Below are positions 1 through 6,584 of a DNA stretch of 13,884 nucleotides, in pieces. Below the pieces are notes generated by a model. The model had not been told where the DNA came from. It searched no databases and saw nothing but the letters and a program-made list of their open reading frames with translations. Source of the stretch: Candidatus Accumulibacter vicinus (lineage in GTDB: Bacteria > Pseudomonadota > Gammaproteobacteria > Burkholderiales > Rhodocyclaceae); the NCBI GenBank assembly GCA_002425405.1, contig DIME01000107.1, forward strand, positions 1 to 13,884, in the 5' to 3' direction. A program made the position numbers and the translations under genes. The number at the start of each line of letters is the position of its first letter. The stretch's first letter is position 1.

Positions 1-695
1 AGTTAACAGAGGATTCTAGGTTCATCTTCTATCTGGTCGTCGCCAAGGACGCGCCCGAGTGCCCGGCGCCGAAATCGCTGGCCGAATACCTGAAAGTGCT
101 CAAGGACACCGACGCCTGGTGGTTCATGTTCTTCTACTCGGTAACCTTCGGGGGTTTCGTCGGCCTCGCCTCGTCGCTGACCATCTACTTCAATATCCAG
201 TACGGGCTCGACGCCAAGACTGCCGGCTTCTTCACGGCCGCCTGCGTATTTGCCGGATCACTGGTGCGACCGATTGGCGGCAACGTCGCTGACCGCATCG
301 GCGGCATCAAGAGCCTGTCGGTGATGTACGTGCTGGCAGCGGCCTTCCTCGGCATCGTCAGTATTGGCCTGCCAACGGCTTGGATGGCGCTGCTCGCTTT
401 CGTCGGCGCGATGCTGGCGCTCGGCATGGGCAACGGCGCCGTCTTCCAGTTGGTGCCGCAGCGCTTTCGCAAGGAAATTGGCGTCATGACCGGTCTGGTC
501 GGCATGGCCGGGGGGATCGGTGGCTTCTACCTGGCATCGTCGCTCGGTTACGCCAAGCAGATCACCGGCAGCTATCAGATCGGCTTCCTGATCTTTGCCG
601 CATTGGCGCTATTGGCTTTCGCCGGCCTCTCGGGGGTCAAGAACCGCTGGCGGACGACTTGGGGTGCCGCGCACCTGACAGCAGCCAAAATCTGA
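1..695 (+). CDS. nasA: NarK/NasA-family nitrate/nitrite MFS transporter, 3' part
   Basis: This is the C-terminal 230 residues of an inner-membrane nitrate/nitrite transporter; the reading frame is open from base 3 and the start lies outside the window. Hydrophobic segments fit the second six-helix half of a major facilitator protein. The stretch WWFMFFYSVTFGGFVGLASS, the loop GGNVADRIGG (the MFS motif between helices) and the glycine-rich GMAGGIGGFYL, which matches the nitrate signature of the NNP family, identify the family. The tail after the last helix is short and ends in LTAAKI. A phosphatase-kinase fusion follows 75 bases downstream, a pairing known from assimilatory nitrate loci such as P. 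aeruginosa PA1783-PA1782, so I favour an assimilatory (NasA) over a respiratory (NarK) role; that choice is inference. Family assignment is firm, the exact substrate is not. Confidence 0.9.
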   Translation, partial: LTEDSRFIFYLVVAKDAPECPAPKSLAEYLKVLKDTDAWWFMFFYSVTFGGFVGLASSLTIYFNIQYGLDAKTAGFFTAACVFAGSLVRPIGGNVADRIGGIKSLSVMYVLAAAFLGIVSIGLPTAWMALLAFVGAMLALGMGNGAVFQLVPQRFRKEIGVMTGLVGMAGGIGGFYLASSLGYAKQITGSYQIGFLIFAALALLAFAGLSGVKNRWRTTWGAAHLTAAKI

Positions 696-715
696 ACGGG
701 TGATTTTCTTCGCAC

Positions 716-746
716 GGGCGGCACGGTACATTGCGACCTGCCGCCC
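716..746 (+). repeat. GC-rich inverted repeat between nasA and the kinase gene
   Basis: GGGCGGCA (716-723) and TGCCGCCC (739-746) form a perfect 8-bp stem with a 15-base loop. It is followed by TTCCCTTT rather than a clean T run, so it may be a weak terminator, an attenuator or an mRNA-processing element in a nasA-kinase transcript. No function is proven by the sequence. Confidence 0.35.
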
Positions 747-770
747 TTCCCTTTCCGGAGCCCAGCCCGC

Positions 771-2453
771 ATGCCGCTGACCGTCGACATCGGTCATTCC
801 TCGCTGACCGGTCCTCGCGAACGTAACGAGGACTTCTGCGGCATGGTCACCCCACACGGCGCAGATCTTGAGAACAAGGGCCTGATCGCCGCCGTTGCCG
901 ACGGTATCGGCGGCCACAAGGGCGGGCGCGAGGCCGCCGAGTACACCGTGCGTAGCCTGCTCTCCGACTATTACGCGACACCCGAAACCTGGAGCGTGCC
1001 GCATGCGCTGGAAAAGGTCGTCGTCCCGCTCAACCGTTGGGTCATAGCCGAAGCCAGCCGGCAACCCGAACTCGCTGGCATGGCAACGACACTCACCACG
1101 CTGGTGCTGCGCGGCCGGCGTTACGTGTGCGCACATGTCGGCGACTCGCGCCTCTACCTGCTGCGCGATGGCGTCTGCCGGCGCTTGACAACCGACCACG
1201 TTTGGGAGCACCCGGAACTCAGGAACGTTCTGTCAAGGGCAGTTGGCCTCGACCGCCACTTCCATCTCGATTTCGCTGACGGCGAACTGCAGGAGGGAGA
1301 CTGCTTCTTGCTTTGCTCCGATGGCGTCTGGGGCGTACTCGACAAGCAGCGCATCGGCAGCGTACTGATCGCACATCCCGACGCGCAGCAGGCTGCTGCA
1401 TCGCTAACCAGCCTGGCGTTGGCGTCGGGCAGCCAGGACAATGCCAGTGCCGTGGTCTTGCGCGTCGTCGAACTGCCTGCAGAAAACCTGCGTGACTCGC
1501 TCGAAGGCACGTCGCGCCTGCCCTTGCCGCCTCGCTTCAAGCCTGGCCAGACCTTCGACGGCCTGCACATCGACAAAGTGCTGCACGACTCGCGAGCAAC
1601 GCTGCTTTACCGTGTCACCGACCAGTTCTCCGGCCAATTACTGGTGCTCAAGACGCTGCGCCCGGAACTCGCCGACGACACCGACGAAATTCGCGCATTG
1701 ATCATGGAGGAATGGCGTGCCCGACGTATCGTCTCACCCTTCTTCCCGCAACTGCTCCCGGCCGAACGACGCAGTTGCCTCTACTACCTGCAGACCTGGC
1801 ACGAGGGTGCGACGCTGCAGCAGATGCTCGATGCCGACATGCATTTCACCGTTGCGGATGCCATCCTGCACGGCATCCGTCTGATGAAAGGCCTCTCGGC
1901 ACTACACCGCCTTGACGTCGCCCACCGTGACATCAAGCCAGCAAACATTCACCTTGGGCGTGACGGCCGCCTGCGCATTCTCGATCTCGGCGTTGCGCTC
2001 AGTTTGTCCGAAGACGAAATCGACAGCGGCAACCCCGGCACACCGAGCTACATGGCGCCAGAACTTTTTTCGGGCGAAAGAGCAAGCACCACGCATGACC
2101 TCTATGCTGCCGGTGTCATGCTCTACCATCTGCTGACCCGCAAATATCCCTACGGCGAGATCGAGCCCTTCCAGCATCCGAAATTTGGCGAACCCTTGGC
2201 GCCGACGCGCTACCGTCCGGACATCCCGGGTTGGCTGGAAAACATCCTGCTCAAGGCGGTTGCGAAAGACCCGGCGCAGCGCTTCGAAACCGCTGAAGAA
2301 TTCCTGCTGGCGCTCGAACGTGGCGCTACCCGACCGCTCAACCGCCCTCCAGTGACTCCGCTGGCTCTACGCAACCCGCTGCTCACCTGGCGGATCATTG
2401 CCAGCGTCTCGCTGTTGGTCAATCTGCTGATGCTGATGCTGCTGACACGCTGA
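771..2453 (+). CDS. bifunctional PP2C phosphatase / Ser-Thr protein kinase, membrane-anchored
   Basis: A 560-residue fusion. Residues ~5-235 are a PP2C-type metal-dependent phosphatase: RNED with D21, ADGIGGH with D44, HVGDSRLYLL, CSDGVWG with D184 and QDNAS with D223 carry the metal-binding pattern. Residues ~262-520 are a Hanks-type kinase: likely ATP lysine K294 (VLKTL), catalytic loop HRDIKPAN (385-392, D387), DLG at 405-407 in place of DFG, GTPSYMAPE and DLYAAGVMLYHLL. The glycine-rich loop is degenerate (VLHDSRATLLYRV), as I recall for this family. A helix at ~541-559 anchors the C-terminus in the membrane with the enzymes facing the cytoplasm. The start has GGAG at 757-760. Its position beside nasA matches the P. 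aeruginosa PA1782 type, whose substrate is not known to me. Both activities in one chain suggest a self-reversing switch in nitrate use (inference). Confidence 0.93.
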   Translation: MPLTVDIGHSSLTGPRERNEDFCGMVTPHGADLENKGLIAAVADGIGGHKGGREAAEYTVRSLLSDYYATPETWSVPHALEKVVVPLNRWVIAEASRQPELAGMATTLTTLVLRGRRYVCAHVGDSRLYLLRDGVCRRLTTDHVWEHPELRNVLSRAVGLDRHFHLDFADGELQEGDCFLLCSDGVWGVLDKQRIGSVLIAHPDAQQAAASLTSLALASGSQDNASAVVLRVVELPAENLRDSLEGTSRLPLPPRFKPGQTFDGLHIDKVLHDSRATLLYRVTDQFSGQLLVLKTLRPELADDTDEIRALIMEEWRARRIVSPFFPQLLPAERRSCLYYLQTWHEGATLQQMLDADMHFTVADAILHGIRLMKGLSALHRLDVAHRDIKPANIHLGRDGRLRILDLGVALSLSEDEIDSGNPGTPSYMAPELFSGERASTTHDLYAAGVMLYHLLTRKYPYGEIEPFQHPKFGEPLAPTRYRPDIPGWLENILLKAVAKDPAQRFETAEEFLLALERGATRPLNRPPVTPLALRNPLLTWRIIASVSLLVNLLMLMLLTR

Positions 2454-2698
2454 ATACTCCTGCCATGCGCCACGGTGACTGGCGACAGCAGTCGGTCGAT
2501 TCCCCCTTCGAGCAGCGGAGACGGCAAGTTCTCGAAGACTGTTTGCCGAGTGCAGAAGGCCCGTCTGGGTCGTTCTGGTACGAACAAATCGTGAAATATT
2601 TCCTTGTTAGGCAGGTATCTCTTGGTGGTAGAGTATGTTATTGGACGCAATTTTTGTCGATTGCGCTGAACGATCAATTTCATCAAGAAGGTTTAACT
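2454..2698 (+). other. non-coding gap / leader of the secretion-like operon
   Basis: These 245 bases separate the nitrate-locus kinase from the exported-protein operon and must hold its promoter if the operon is separately transcribed. I see no gene: the frame of the downstream gene is open from 2465, but its translation has no protein-like features. TTGTTA at 2604-2609 resembles a -35 box but no good -10 lies at the right distance (TATGTT at 2634-2639 is too far). CGGCAA (2522-2527) and TTGCCG (2543-2548) form only a weak 6-bp hairpin. Confidence 0.5.
2685..2691 (+). promoter_or_regulatory. ribosome binding site deciding the start at 2699
   Basis: AAGAAGG ends seven bases before the ATG at 2699. 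The protein then begins with a clean Sec signal peptide, so this start is preferred over the in-frame ATG at 2465. Confidence 0.7.
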
Positions 2699-4261
2699 AT
2701 GTCGAAACTGATCCCCGGTTTAACGATGCTTCCACTGGCACTGCTCTGCAACTTTGCTTCGGCGCAGGACGTGCTTGGCAAGTCGCAAGACCCGGCGGCA
2801 ACCGTTTCCAATGCTGCCGCCCCGAAGACCCCGGCCATCAAGACGGTGACCAATTTCTCCCAGGCCTTGCGATGCATGGATGAGCTGTTCCTCGCCTACG
2901 GCAAGAACGGCATCGTCGTGACCTCGACCGGCATTCCGGATGAAACCGGCAAGGTACGCACAGGCACCAAGGAAATGCTGATTACCGCCATCGCCAAAAT
3001 GACGGTCAAGAGCAACGCTTTTGAGTTTATAGACTTCCATGGCGGCGGTGACGATCTGGCACGACTTTTCGACACCAAGGGTCAGTCCATGATGAAAATT
3101 CCGGATTACTACATCCGGGGCTCGATCACCCAGATGGATGACAACACCATTCGCAAGAACAGCGGTTTCGGTTTGGCGGCCGCTTTCTTCGACTTTGGTT
3201 TCTCTTCCGATGCCTCCTATGACCTGATCAGCATGGACATGAGTATCGGCGATGCGGCCACGCGCAAGATTCTTCCGCAAACCAGCACTTCCAACACGAT
3301 GGTCATCATCAAGACCGGCAAGTCCGGTGAAGCGGGAGGCAAATTGGGCAAGGTTGGCCTCTCTTTCAATCTCGACTTCAGCCGCTCGGAAGGCCTGGGT
3401 GCGACGACGCGGACCCTGCTTGAACTCGGCCTGATCGAGACGCTGGGTCAATTCACCCAGGTGCCTTACTGGCGTTGCCTGGATGCGGACATCACCAATC
3501 CGGTGATTCGTGAGCAGGCACTGGAAAACTACGAAACGCTGAAAGAAAGCGAAAGGATCACTTTTGTTCAGCGCAAGCTGGGTGGCAGCATGAACCGCTA
3601 CACTGGCCCGATCGACGGCAAGATGAATGACACGCTGAAGGATGCCATCCTTGAATATCAGGCACAAAACAATCTGGTAGCGGATGGGCGAATCAGCTTC
3701 GATCTCTACGCCAGTCTGCTCGATGACATTCAGAACAATCTGGCTTATGTGCCCAGCACGCCACCGGCCAAAACAGCGGCTGCCCGGCCGATTCCTGCGC
3801 CTGCGCCGGCAGCGCTTTCCCCGCAGCAGGCTGTGCCCGCCGCGGCATTCCGGGTGAATCTCGAAAGCGACAAAGGTTCTAAGCCCAGCTACAAGGTCGG
3901 TGAGTTCCTGAACATGTCACTATCCTTGACGGGTGATGGCACCGTGTATTGCTACTACGAAGATATCAATCGTTCCGTGGCACGGATTTTCCCCAACCAG
4001 TTCTTTGGCAATCCGACCTTGCGCTCTGGCAGCACCGTCAGGCTTCCCAGTGGCGGCTTCAGGATTCGTTTCGATCAGGCTGGCAAGGAGCGGGTTGCCT
4101 GTATCGGTGCAGACCGCGAACTGGTTGTCCCAGCCACTCTGAAAGGCGCCCGGGATTTGGCTCCCTTGCCTGTTCGCTCGCTTGATGAAGTGGTGAGCCA
4201 GTACCGTCAAGGCAACCCGACTGCCATGAGCAGTTACATCGACATCACGGTTACCCGGTAA
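2699..4261 (+). CDS. exported CsgG-like channel domain fused to peptidoglycan-binding and DUF4384-like domains
   Basis: A 520-residue exported protein. The signal peptide ends near residue 23 (NFASA before QDV). Residues ~52-261 look like CsgG/HfaB: YYIRGSITQMDDN, then a glycine-rich stretch, SYDLISMDMSIGDAATRKIL and TSTSNTMVII follow the order of E. coli CsgG (GSI..., QLDQIAVNLRVVNVSTGEIL, TSKTIL), with a late LLELGLIETLGQF helix. Residues ~287-343 resemble PG_binding_1 (FVQRKLGG, TGPIDGKMNDTLKDAILEYQ). A Pro/Ala linker (~350-380) leads to a DUF4384-like domain (~383-475: YKVGEFLNMSLSLTGDGTVY, FPNQFF). Unlike classical CsgG it has no lipobox. CsgG forms the outer-membrane pore that exports curli subunits; here the pore would carry its own cell-wall anchor (inference). 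It heads a run of exported proteins and the next gene starts 14 bases downstream. The domain calls rest on pattern resemblance only; an LpoB-like role in the cell wall is the main alternative. Confidence 0.75.
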   Translation: MSKLIPGLTMLPLALLCNFASAQDVLGKSQDPAATVSNAAAPKTPAIKTVTNFSQALRCMDELFLAYGKNGIVVTSTGIPDETGKVRTGTKEMLITAIAKMTVKSNAFEFIDFHGGGDDLARLFDTKGQSMMKIPDYYIRGSITQMDDNTIRKNSGFGLAAAFFDFGFSSDASYDLISMDMSIGDAATRKILPQTSTSNTMVIIKTGKSGEAGGKLGKVGLSFNLDFSRSEGLGATTRTLLELGLIETLGQFTQVPYWRCLDADITNPVIREQALENYETLKESERITFVQRKLGGSMNRYTGPIDGKMNDTLKDAILEYQAQNNLVADGRISFDLYASLLDDIQNNLAYVPSTPPAKTAAARPIPAPAPAALSPQQAVPAAAFRVNLESDKGSKPSYKVGEFLNMSLSLTGDGTVYCYYEDINRSVARIFPNQFFGNPTLRSGSTVRLPSGGFRIRFDQAGKERVACIGADRELVVPATLKGARDLAPLPVRSLDEVVSQYRQGNPTAMSSYIDITVTR

Positions 4262-4275
4262 TCGACGAAACCGCC

Positions 4276-4860
4276 ATGCCCTCTCTGGTCAACCGGCTTC
4301 TCCTGAACAGCGCACTGATGATCTCGATCCTATCGCCCATGGCAATGGCAACAGACGGTCAGCCTGGACAGAACGTGTTATTGGTGGAGTTGATCATTGG
4401 GCCAGAAAAGGCCCCTTCAAAATCAACCTCGCAATCGCAGCGTGAGAAGGCGGGGCGCTATCAAGGCGAAGCACCGGCAAACCCGGAAGACGACGAGGTC
4501 GGGATTCTTGCTCCTCGCAGCGGCGCACCAACCGAAGAGAAAGCATTCGAAAACCGTAGCAAGGCCAGGGCATATCAACCAGGTAGTGACAATTCTTCAC
4601 CCCCCTCATCCTTTTCTGGGACTGCTGGTTCCGATGGCGGTCAACCGCGCCATATTGAGCAACGCAATCGTGCACGTGCCTATACAGGGACGGGGAACGC
4701 TCAGGACATCGATTTGAGCCACGTCGGTCGGGACGGTATTCCACTGGTGACGTGCCATGATGTCGACAATGTTTCCGGGAGAATTGGGGACGACACCATG
4801 TCAGGTAGCATCGTGCATATCTTTCGCAATGGGCAGCAAGTCAAAGTTCGTTGTCGATGA
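4276..4860 (+). CDS. exported protein of unknown family with three RxxAxxY repeats and a C-terminal Cys-Arg
   Basis: I do not recognise this 194-residue family. A Sec signal peptide (NRLLLNSALMISILSPMAMA) precedes a polar, low-complexity mature chain rich in Ser, Gly, Pro, Glu and Arg that is probably disordered in its first two thirds. Three spaced copies of a short basic-aromatic motif occur: REKAGRY (56-62), RSKARAY (94-100) and RNRARAY (130-136), 38 and 36 residues apart, each followed by a Gly/Pro-rich turn. The C-terminal domain holds DGIPLVTC and ends VRCR. The only two cysteines, C160 and C193, could form a disulfide, and C193 is the next-to-last residue. It lies 14 bases after the CsgG-like gene and probably shares its transcript. 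A role as a secreted substrate or pore accessory is inference. The ATG at 4276 gives the full signal peptide, but its ribosome site is poor. Confidence 0.75.
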   Translation: MPSLVNRLLLNSALMISILSPMAMATDGQPGQNVLLVELIIGPEKAPSKSTSQSQREKAGRYQGEAPANPEDDEVGILAPRSGAPTEEKAFENRSKARAYQPGSDNSSPPSSFSGTAGSDGGQPRHIEQRNRARAYTGTGNAQDIDLSHVGRDGIPLVTCHDVDNVSGRIGDDTMSGSIVHIFRNGQQVKVRCR

Positions 4861-4919
4861 ACTTCCATGTCAACCGAACACTCACCTACTGCGTTATGCG
4901 ATTAATAGATGTGGGATAT

Positions 4920-4923
4920 GGAG
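4920..4923 (+). promoter_or_regulatory. ribosome binding site deciding the start at 4930
   Basis: GGAG lies six bases before the ATG at 4930, which directly opens a compact signal peptide (MKWWAVL...). Upstream in-frame ATGs at 4909 and 4918 would overlap or precede this site, so they are less likely. Confidence 0.6.
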
Positions 4924-4929
4924 AAATTA

Positions 4930-5241
4930 ATGAAATGGTGGGCGGTTCTTTCTCTTGCCATTCTCGGTATGGTGATGGTTGCACAGGCGCAAGTATCTGT
5001 TGATGTATCCGGGCTCGGCGTGAAAGTTCAGACAGGAAAGGGTGGTTCGGTTGCCAGCAACACGGCGGGCACCATTGACCCGGATGTACAGATGGACGGT
5101 GTTGCCGTGATCAACGGTGAGGTGTTTGTGGATGGGGAAAAAGTCCCAAAGGGAAAATCACCCTATACCTCCAGGAAATCAGGCAAGACCTATGTAATCA
5201 AGTGGGGAAAAGATGGCAATGTCGCAATTCATGAAAAATAG
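4930..5241 (+). CDS. small exported beta-rich protein of unknown family
   Basis: A 103-residue exported protein with signal peptide MKWWAVLSLAILGMVMVAQA before QVSVDVSG. The mature ~83 residues are rich in alternating hydrophobic residues, Gly and charged turns (VKVQTGKGGSVASN, VAVINGEVFVDGEKV, KTYVIKWGKDGNVAIHE), the pattern of a small all-beta domain. There are no cysteines and no long repeats. No family was recognised. It lies 69 bases after the previous gene, and the next gene starts inside its 3' end (5213 against stop 5241), so the two are probably translationally coupled. Small beta-rich periplasmic proteins next to a CsgG-like gene recall curli accessory factors such as CsgE and CsgF, but I see no direct similarity, so this is only a positional analogy. 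The start was chosen by the GGAG at 4920-4923. Confidence 0.75.
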   Translation: MKWWAVLSLAILGMVMVAQAQVSVDVSGLGVKVQTGKGGSVASNTAGTIDPDVQMDGVAVINGEVFVDGEKVPKGKSPYTSRKSGKTYVIKWGKDGNVAIHEK

Positions 5242-5563
5242 CCTCATCGGCATTTTTACCATGAGCTTGCTGGTATCTTCAGCGCATGCGGTAATTATCG
5301 TTGATTATAATGCCGTGAAGCCACCTCCTCCCCCCGGAGGGTTGACGTCACGCTACGTTCCCTTGGTACAGACAGAGCCGGGTTACCTCATGCAGAGAAG
5401 CAACGCATGGCGTGTTTACAACCAGGACCGTCCACGGACAGGTGCTTTGCTGGTTTATCCGTGGGTATCGGGATCAATCGGTGCGCCGACCTCCTTGCGA
5501 CAGGTTGAGGTTCGTAACAATATATCACGTGCCCAGGCGTATCGCCTCAGCCCCCGGGAATAG
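5213..5563 (+). CDS. small exported protein of unknown family, probably truncated by a frameshift
   Basis: The uninterrupted frame gives 116 residues: a Sec signal peptide (KNSLIGIFTMSLLVSSAHA before VIIVDYN), a proline run (KPPPPPGG), then a soluble domain ending NISRAQAYRLSPRE. The segment SRAQAY resembles the RxxAxAY motif of the protein encoded at 4276-4860. It may not end at 5563. If one C of the CCCCC run (5551-5555) and one A of the AAAA run (5609-5612) were extra bases, the protein would continue through DKPIVTC and IFWYCGAGQ to the stop at 5677-5679. That stop directly abuts the next start codon (GTG 5680), and DKPIVTC would match DGIPLVTC of the 4276 protein. Start is uncertain: ATGs at 5213, 5219 and 5231 are in frame, and GGGGA at 5204-5208 best serves 5219 or 5213. 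No family recognised. Confidence 0.6.
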   Translation: MAMSQFMKNSLIGIFTMSLLVSSAHAVIIVDYNAVKPPPPPGGLTSRYVPLVQTEPGYLMQRSNAWRVYNQDRPRTGALLVYPWVSGSIGAPTSLRQVEVRNNISRAQAYRLSPRE

Positions 5564-5679
5564 TTTCTCCGACAAACCGATAGTGACATGCATTGGAACT
5601 GCGCTACGAAAATAATGCCGAAATCTTTTGGTACTGCGGCGCGGGACAGGCTTTCGAACAATCCGAATGGGATAGATAA
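5564..5679 (+). pseudogene. candidate out-of-frame C-terminal tail of the preceding gene
   Basis: These 116 bases follow the nominal stop of the 5213 gene. One other frame reads GNSFSDKPIVTCIGTALRK up to 5613, and the third then reads NNAEIFWYCGAGQAFEQSE to a TAA at 5677-5679. Both pieces look like protein and together would supply two cysteines, as in three other small proteins of this operon. Joining them needs two one-base skips in the same direction, both at homopolymers, which fits sequencing or assembly error; a true pseudogene is also possible. Confidence 0.45.
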
Positions 5680-6570
5680 GTGAAATCTGGATTTGACACC
5701 ACTGCCGGATGCATCAGGAAACTGGTCGGCACCAGTATGCTCATGGCCATGTTGCAATCGGCCTGGGCGCTGGATGCCGTACAGGGTGACTTTACGCAGG
5801 TTCTCGAGACTCGCAGTGGAGAGCTGACAGTCTGGCAGATGGCCGACAATCCCGACATTTACATATTCGATTTTCCAGGTTTGACCTATCAGGGCCGCAG
5901 TTTCAACCGCATTACCCAATTTACCGAACAACAGACCACGGAGGCTTATCCCAAAGTACTCGGCAATCAGGAACTGGCTCGCTACGTTGAAGCCGCACGC
6001 CGCACACAGGCCGACTTTGCTTTTGGTCATGATGTGCTGGTCTCTGAACTGGTGCAGTTCTTCAATTATTCATTGCGTGACAAGATCGAACTGAATCCTG
6101 AAGAAATTGCGATTCGCGAGTTCCTGATTGAACAGGGGCTAGTGCGTTTCTGGCGGGGTTTCTACCAAGCCATGAAACCGGGCGTTGTTGTGCTTGCGAT
6201 ACCGCAGACTCAGGACCGGAAAGTTGGTGAACCGATGGTTTCACCAGGCGCGCGCTATGCCATTCTATTGCACGAACTTGCCCACGGCGAGTATTATACA
6301 AACCCGCATTACGCCAAGTACTGTCAGCGTTTCTGGTACGAAACCTTGACTGAATATCAGAGGGAACTTTTCAAGCGGTTTCTCACGAACTTCAATTATG
6401 CGGTCAATAACGAGGAACTCCTGATCAACGAAATGCAGGCATATCTGATGTTCACGCCGGATCCCAAATCATTCAGTGCCCGCAAGCTGGGTGTTTCAGA
6501 TGCGGAATTGCAATCGATGCGAGAAACATTTCGTCGCGGGAGTCCGCCCATCCGATTACCCATGCGCTAA
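5680..6570 (+). CDS. exported HExxH metallopeptidase-like protein
   Basis: A 296-residue protein with an N-terminal export signal (hydrophobic LVGTSMLMAMLQSAWA, cleavage near LDAVQG). The core motif LLHELAHGEYYTNPHYAKYC puts H198, E199 and H202 in the classic zinc-binding HExxH arrangement. NNEELLINEMQAY (E251 in NEMQAY) about 50 residues later could give the third ligand on a helix. Flanking segments are helical and rich in aromatic residues (QRFWYETLTEYQRELFKRF). I do not recognise the exact family; the call rests on the motif. It would act in the periplasm or at the surface, and among secreted small proteins it could trim or mature them (inference). The start is GTG at 5680 with GGGA at 5669-5672; an in-frame TAA immediately upstream rules out a longer protein. 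The next gene follows after 14 bases. Confidence 0.75.
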   Translation: MKSGFDTTAGCIRKLVGTSMLMAMLQSAWALDAVQGDFTQVLETRSGELTVWQMADNPDIYIFDFPGLTYQGRSFNRITQFTEQQTTEAYPKVLGNQELARYVEAARRTQADFAFGHDVLVSELVQFFNYSLRDKIELNPEEIAIREFLIEQGLVRFWRGFYQAMKPGVVVLAIPQTQDRKVGEPMVSPGARYAILLHELAHGEYYTNPHYAKYCQRFWYETLTEYQRELFKRFLTNFNYAVNNEELLINEMQAYLMFTPDPKSFSARKLGVSDAELQSMRETFRRGSPPIRLPMR

Positions 6571-6584
6571 CCAGGAGGCATGAA

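Noticed and set aside
609..1211. Minus-strand frame of 200 codons across nasA and the kinase gene
   Set aside because: It is antisense to conserved phosphatase motifs and has no features of its own.
2522..2548. Terminator after the kinase gene
   Set aside because: The stem is only 6 bp with a 15-base loop and no T run follows.
2604..2639. Sigma-70 promoter (TTGTTA with TATGTT) before the operon
   Set aside because: The spacer would be 24 bases, far from the usual 16-18, and no better pair was found by eye.
2465..2698. N-terminal extension of the CsgG-like gene to the ATG at 2465
   Set aside because: It would bury a clean signal peptide behind 78 residues with no protein-like features, whereas the ATG at 2699 has AAGAAGG at a good distance.
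2720..2770. Lipobox in the CsgG-like protein (LALLC)
   Set aside because: The residue before the cysteine is Leu rather than Gly, Ala or Ser, and a normal cleavage site (ASA before Q) follows.
2720..3667. Long minus-strand frame (315 codons) opposite the CsgG-like gene
   Set aside because: It mirrors codons of a clearly real gene, has no recognisable domain and no ribosome site of note.
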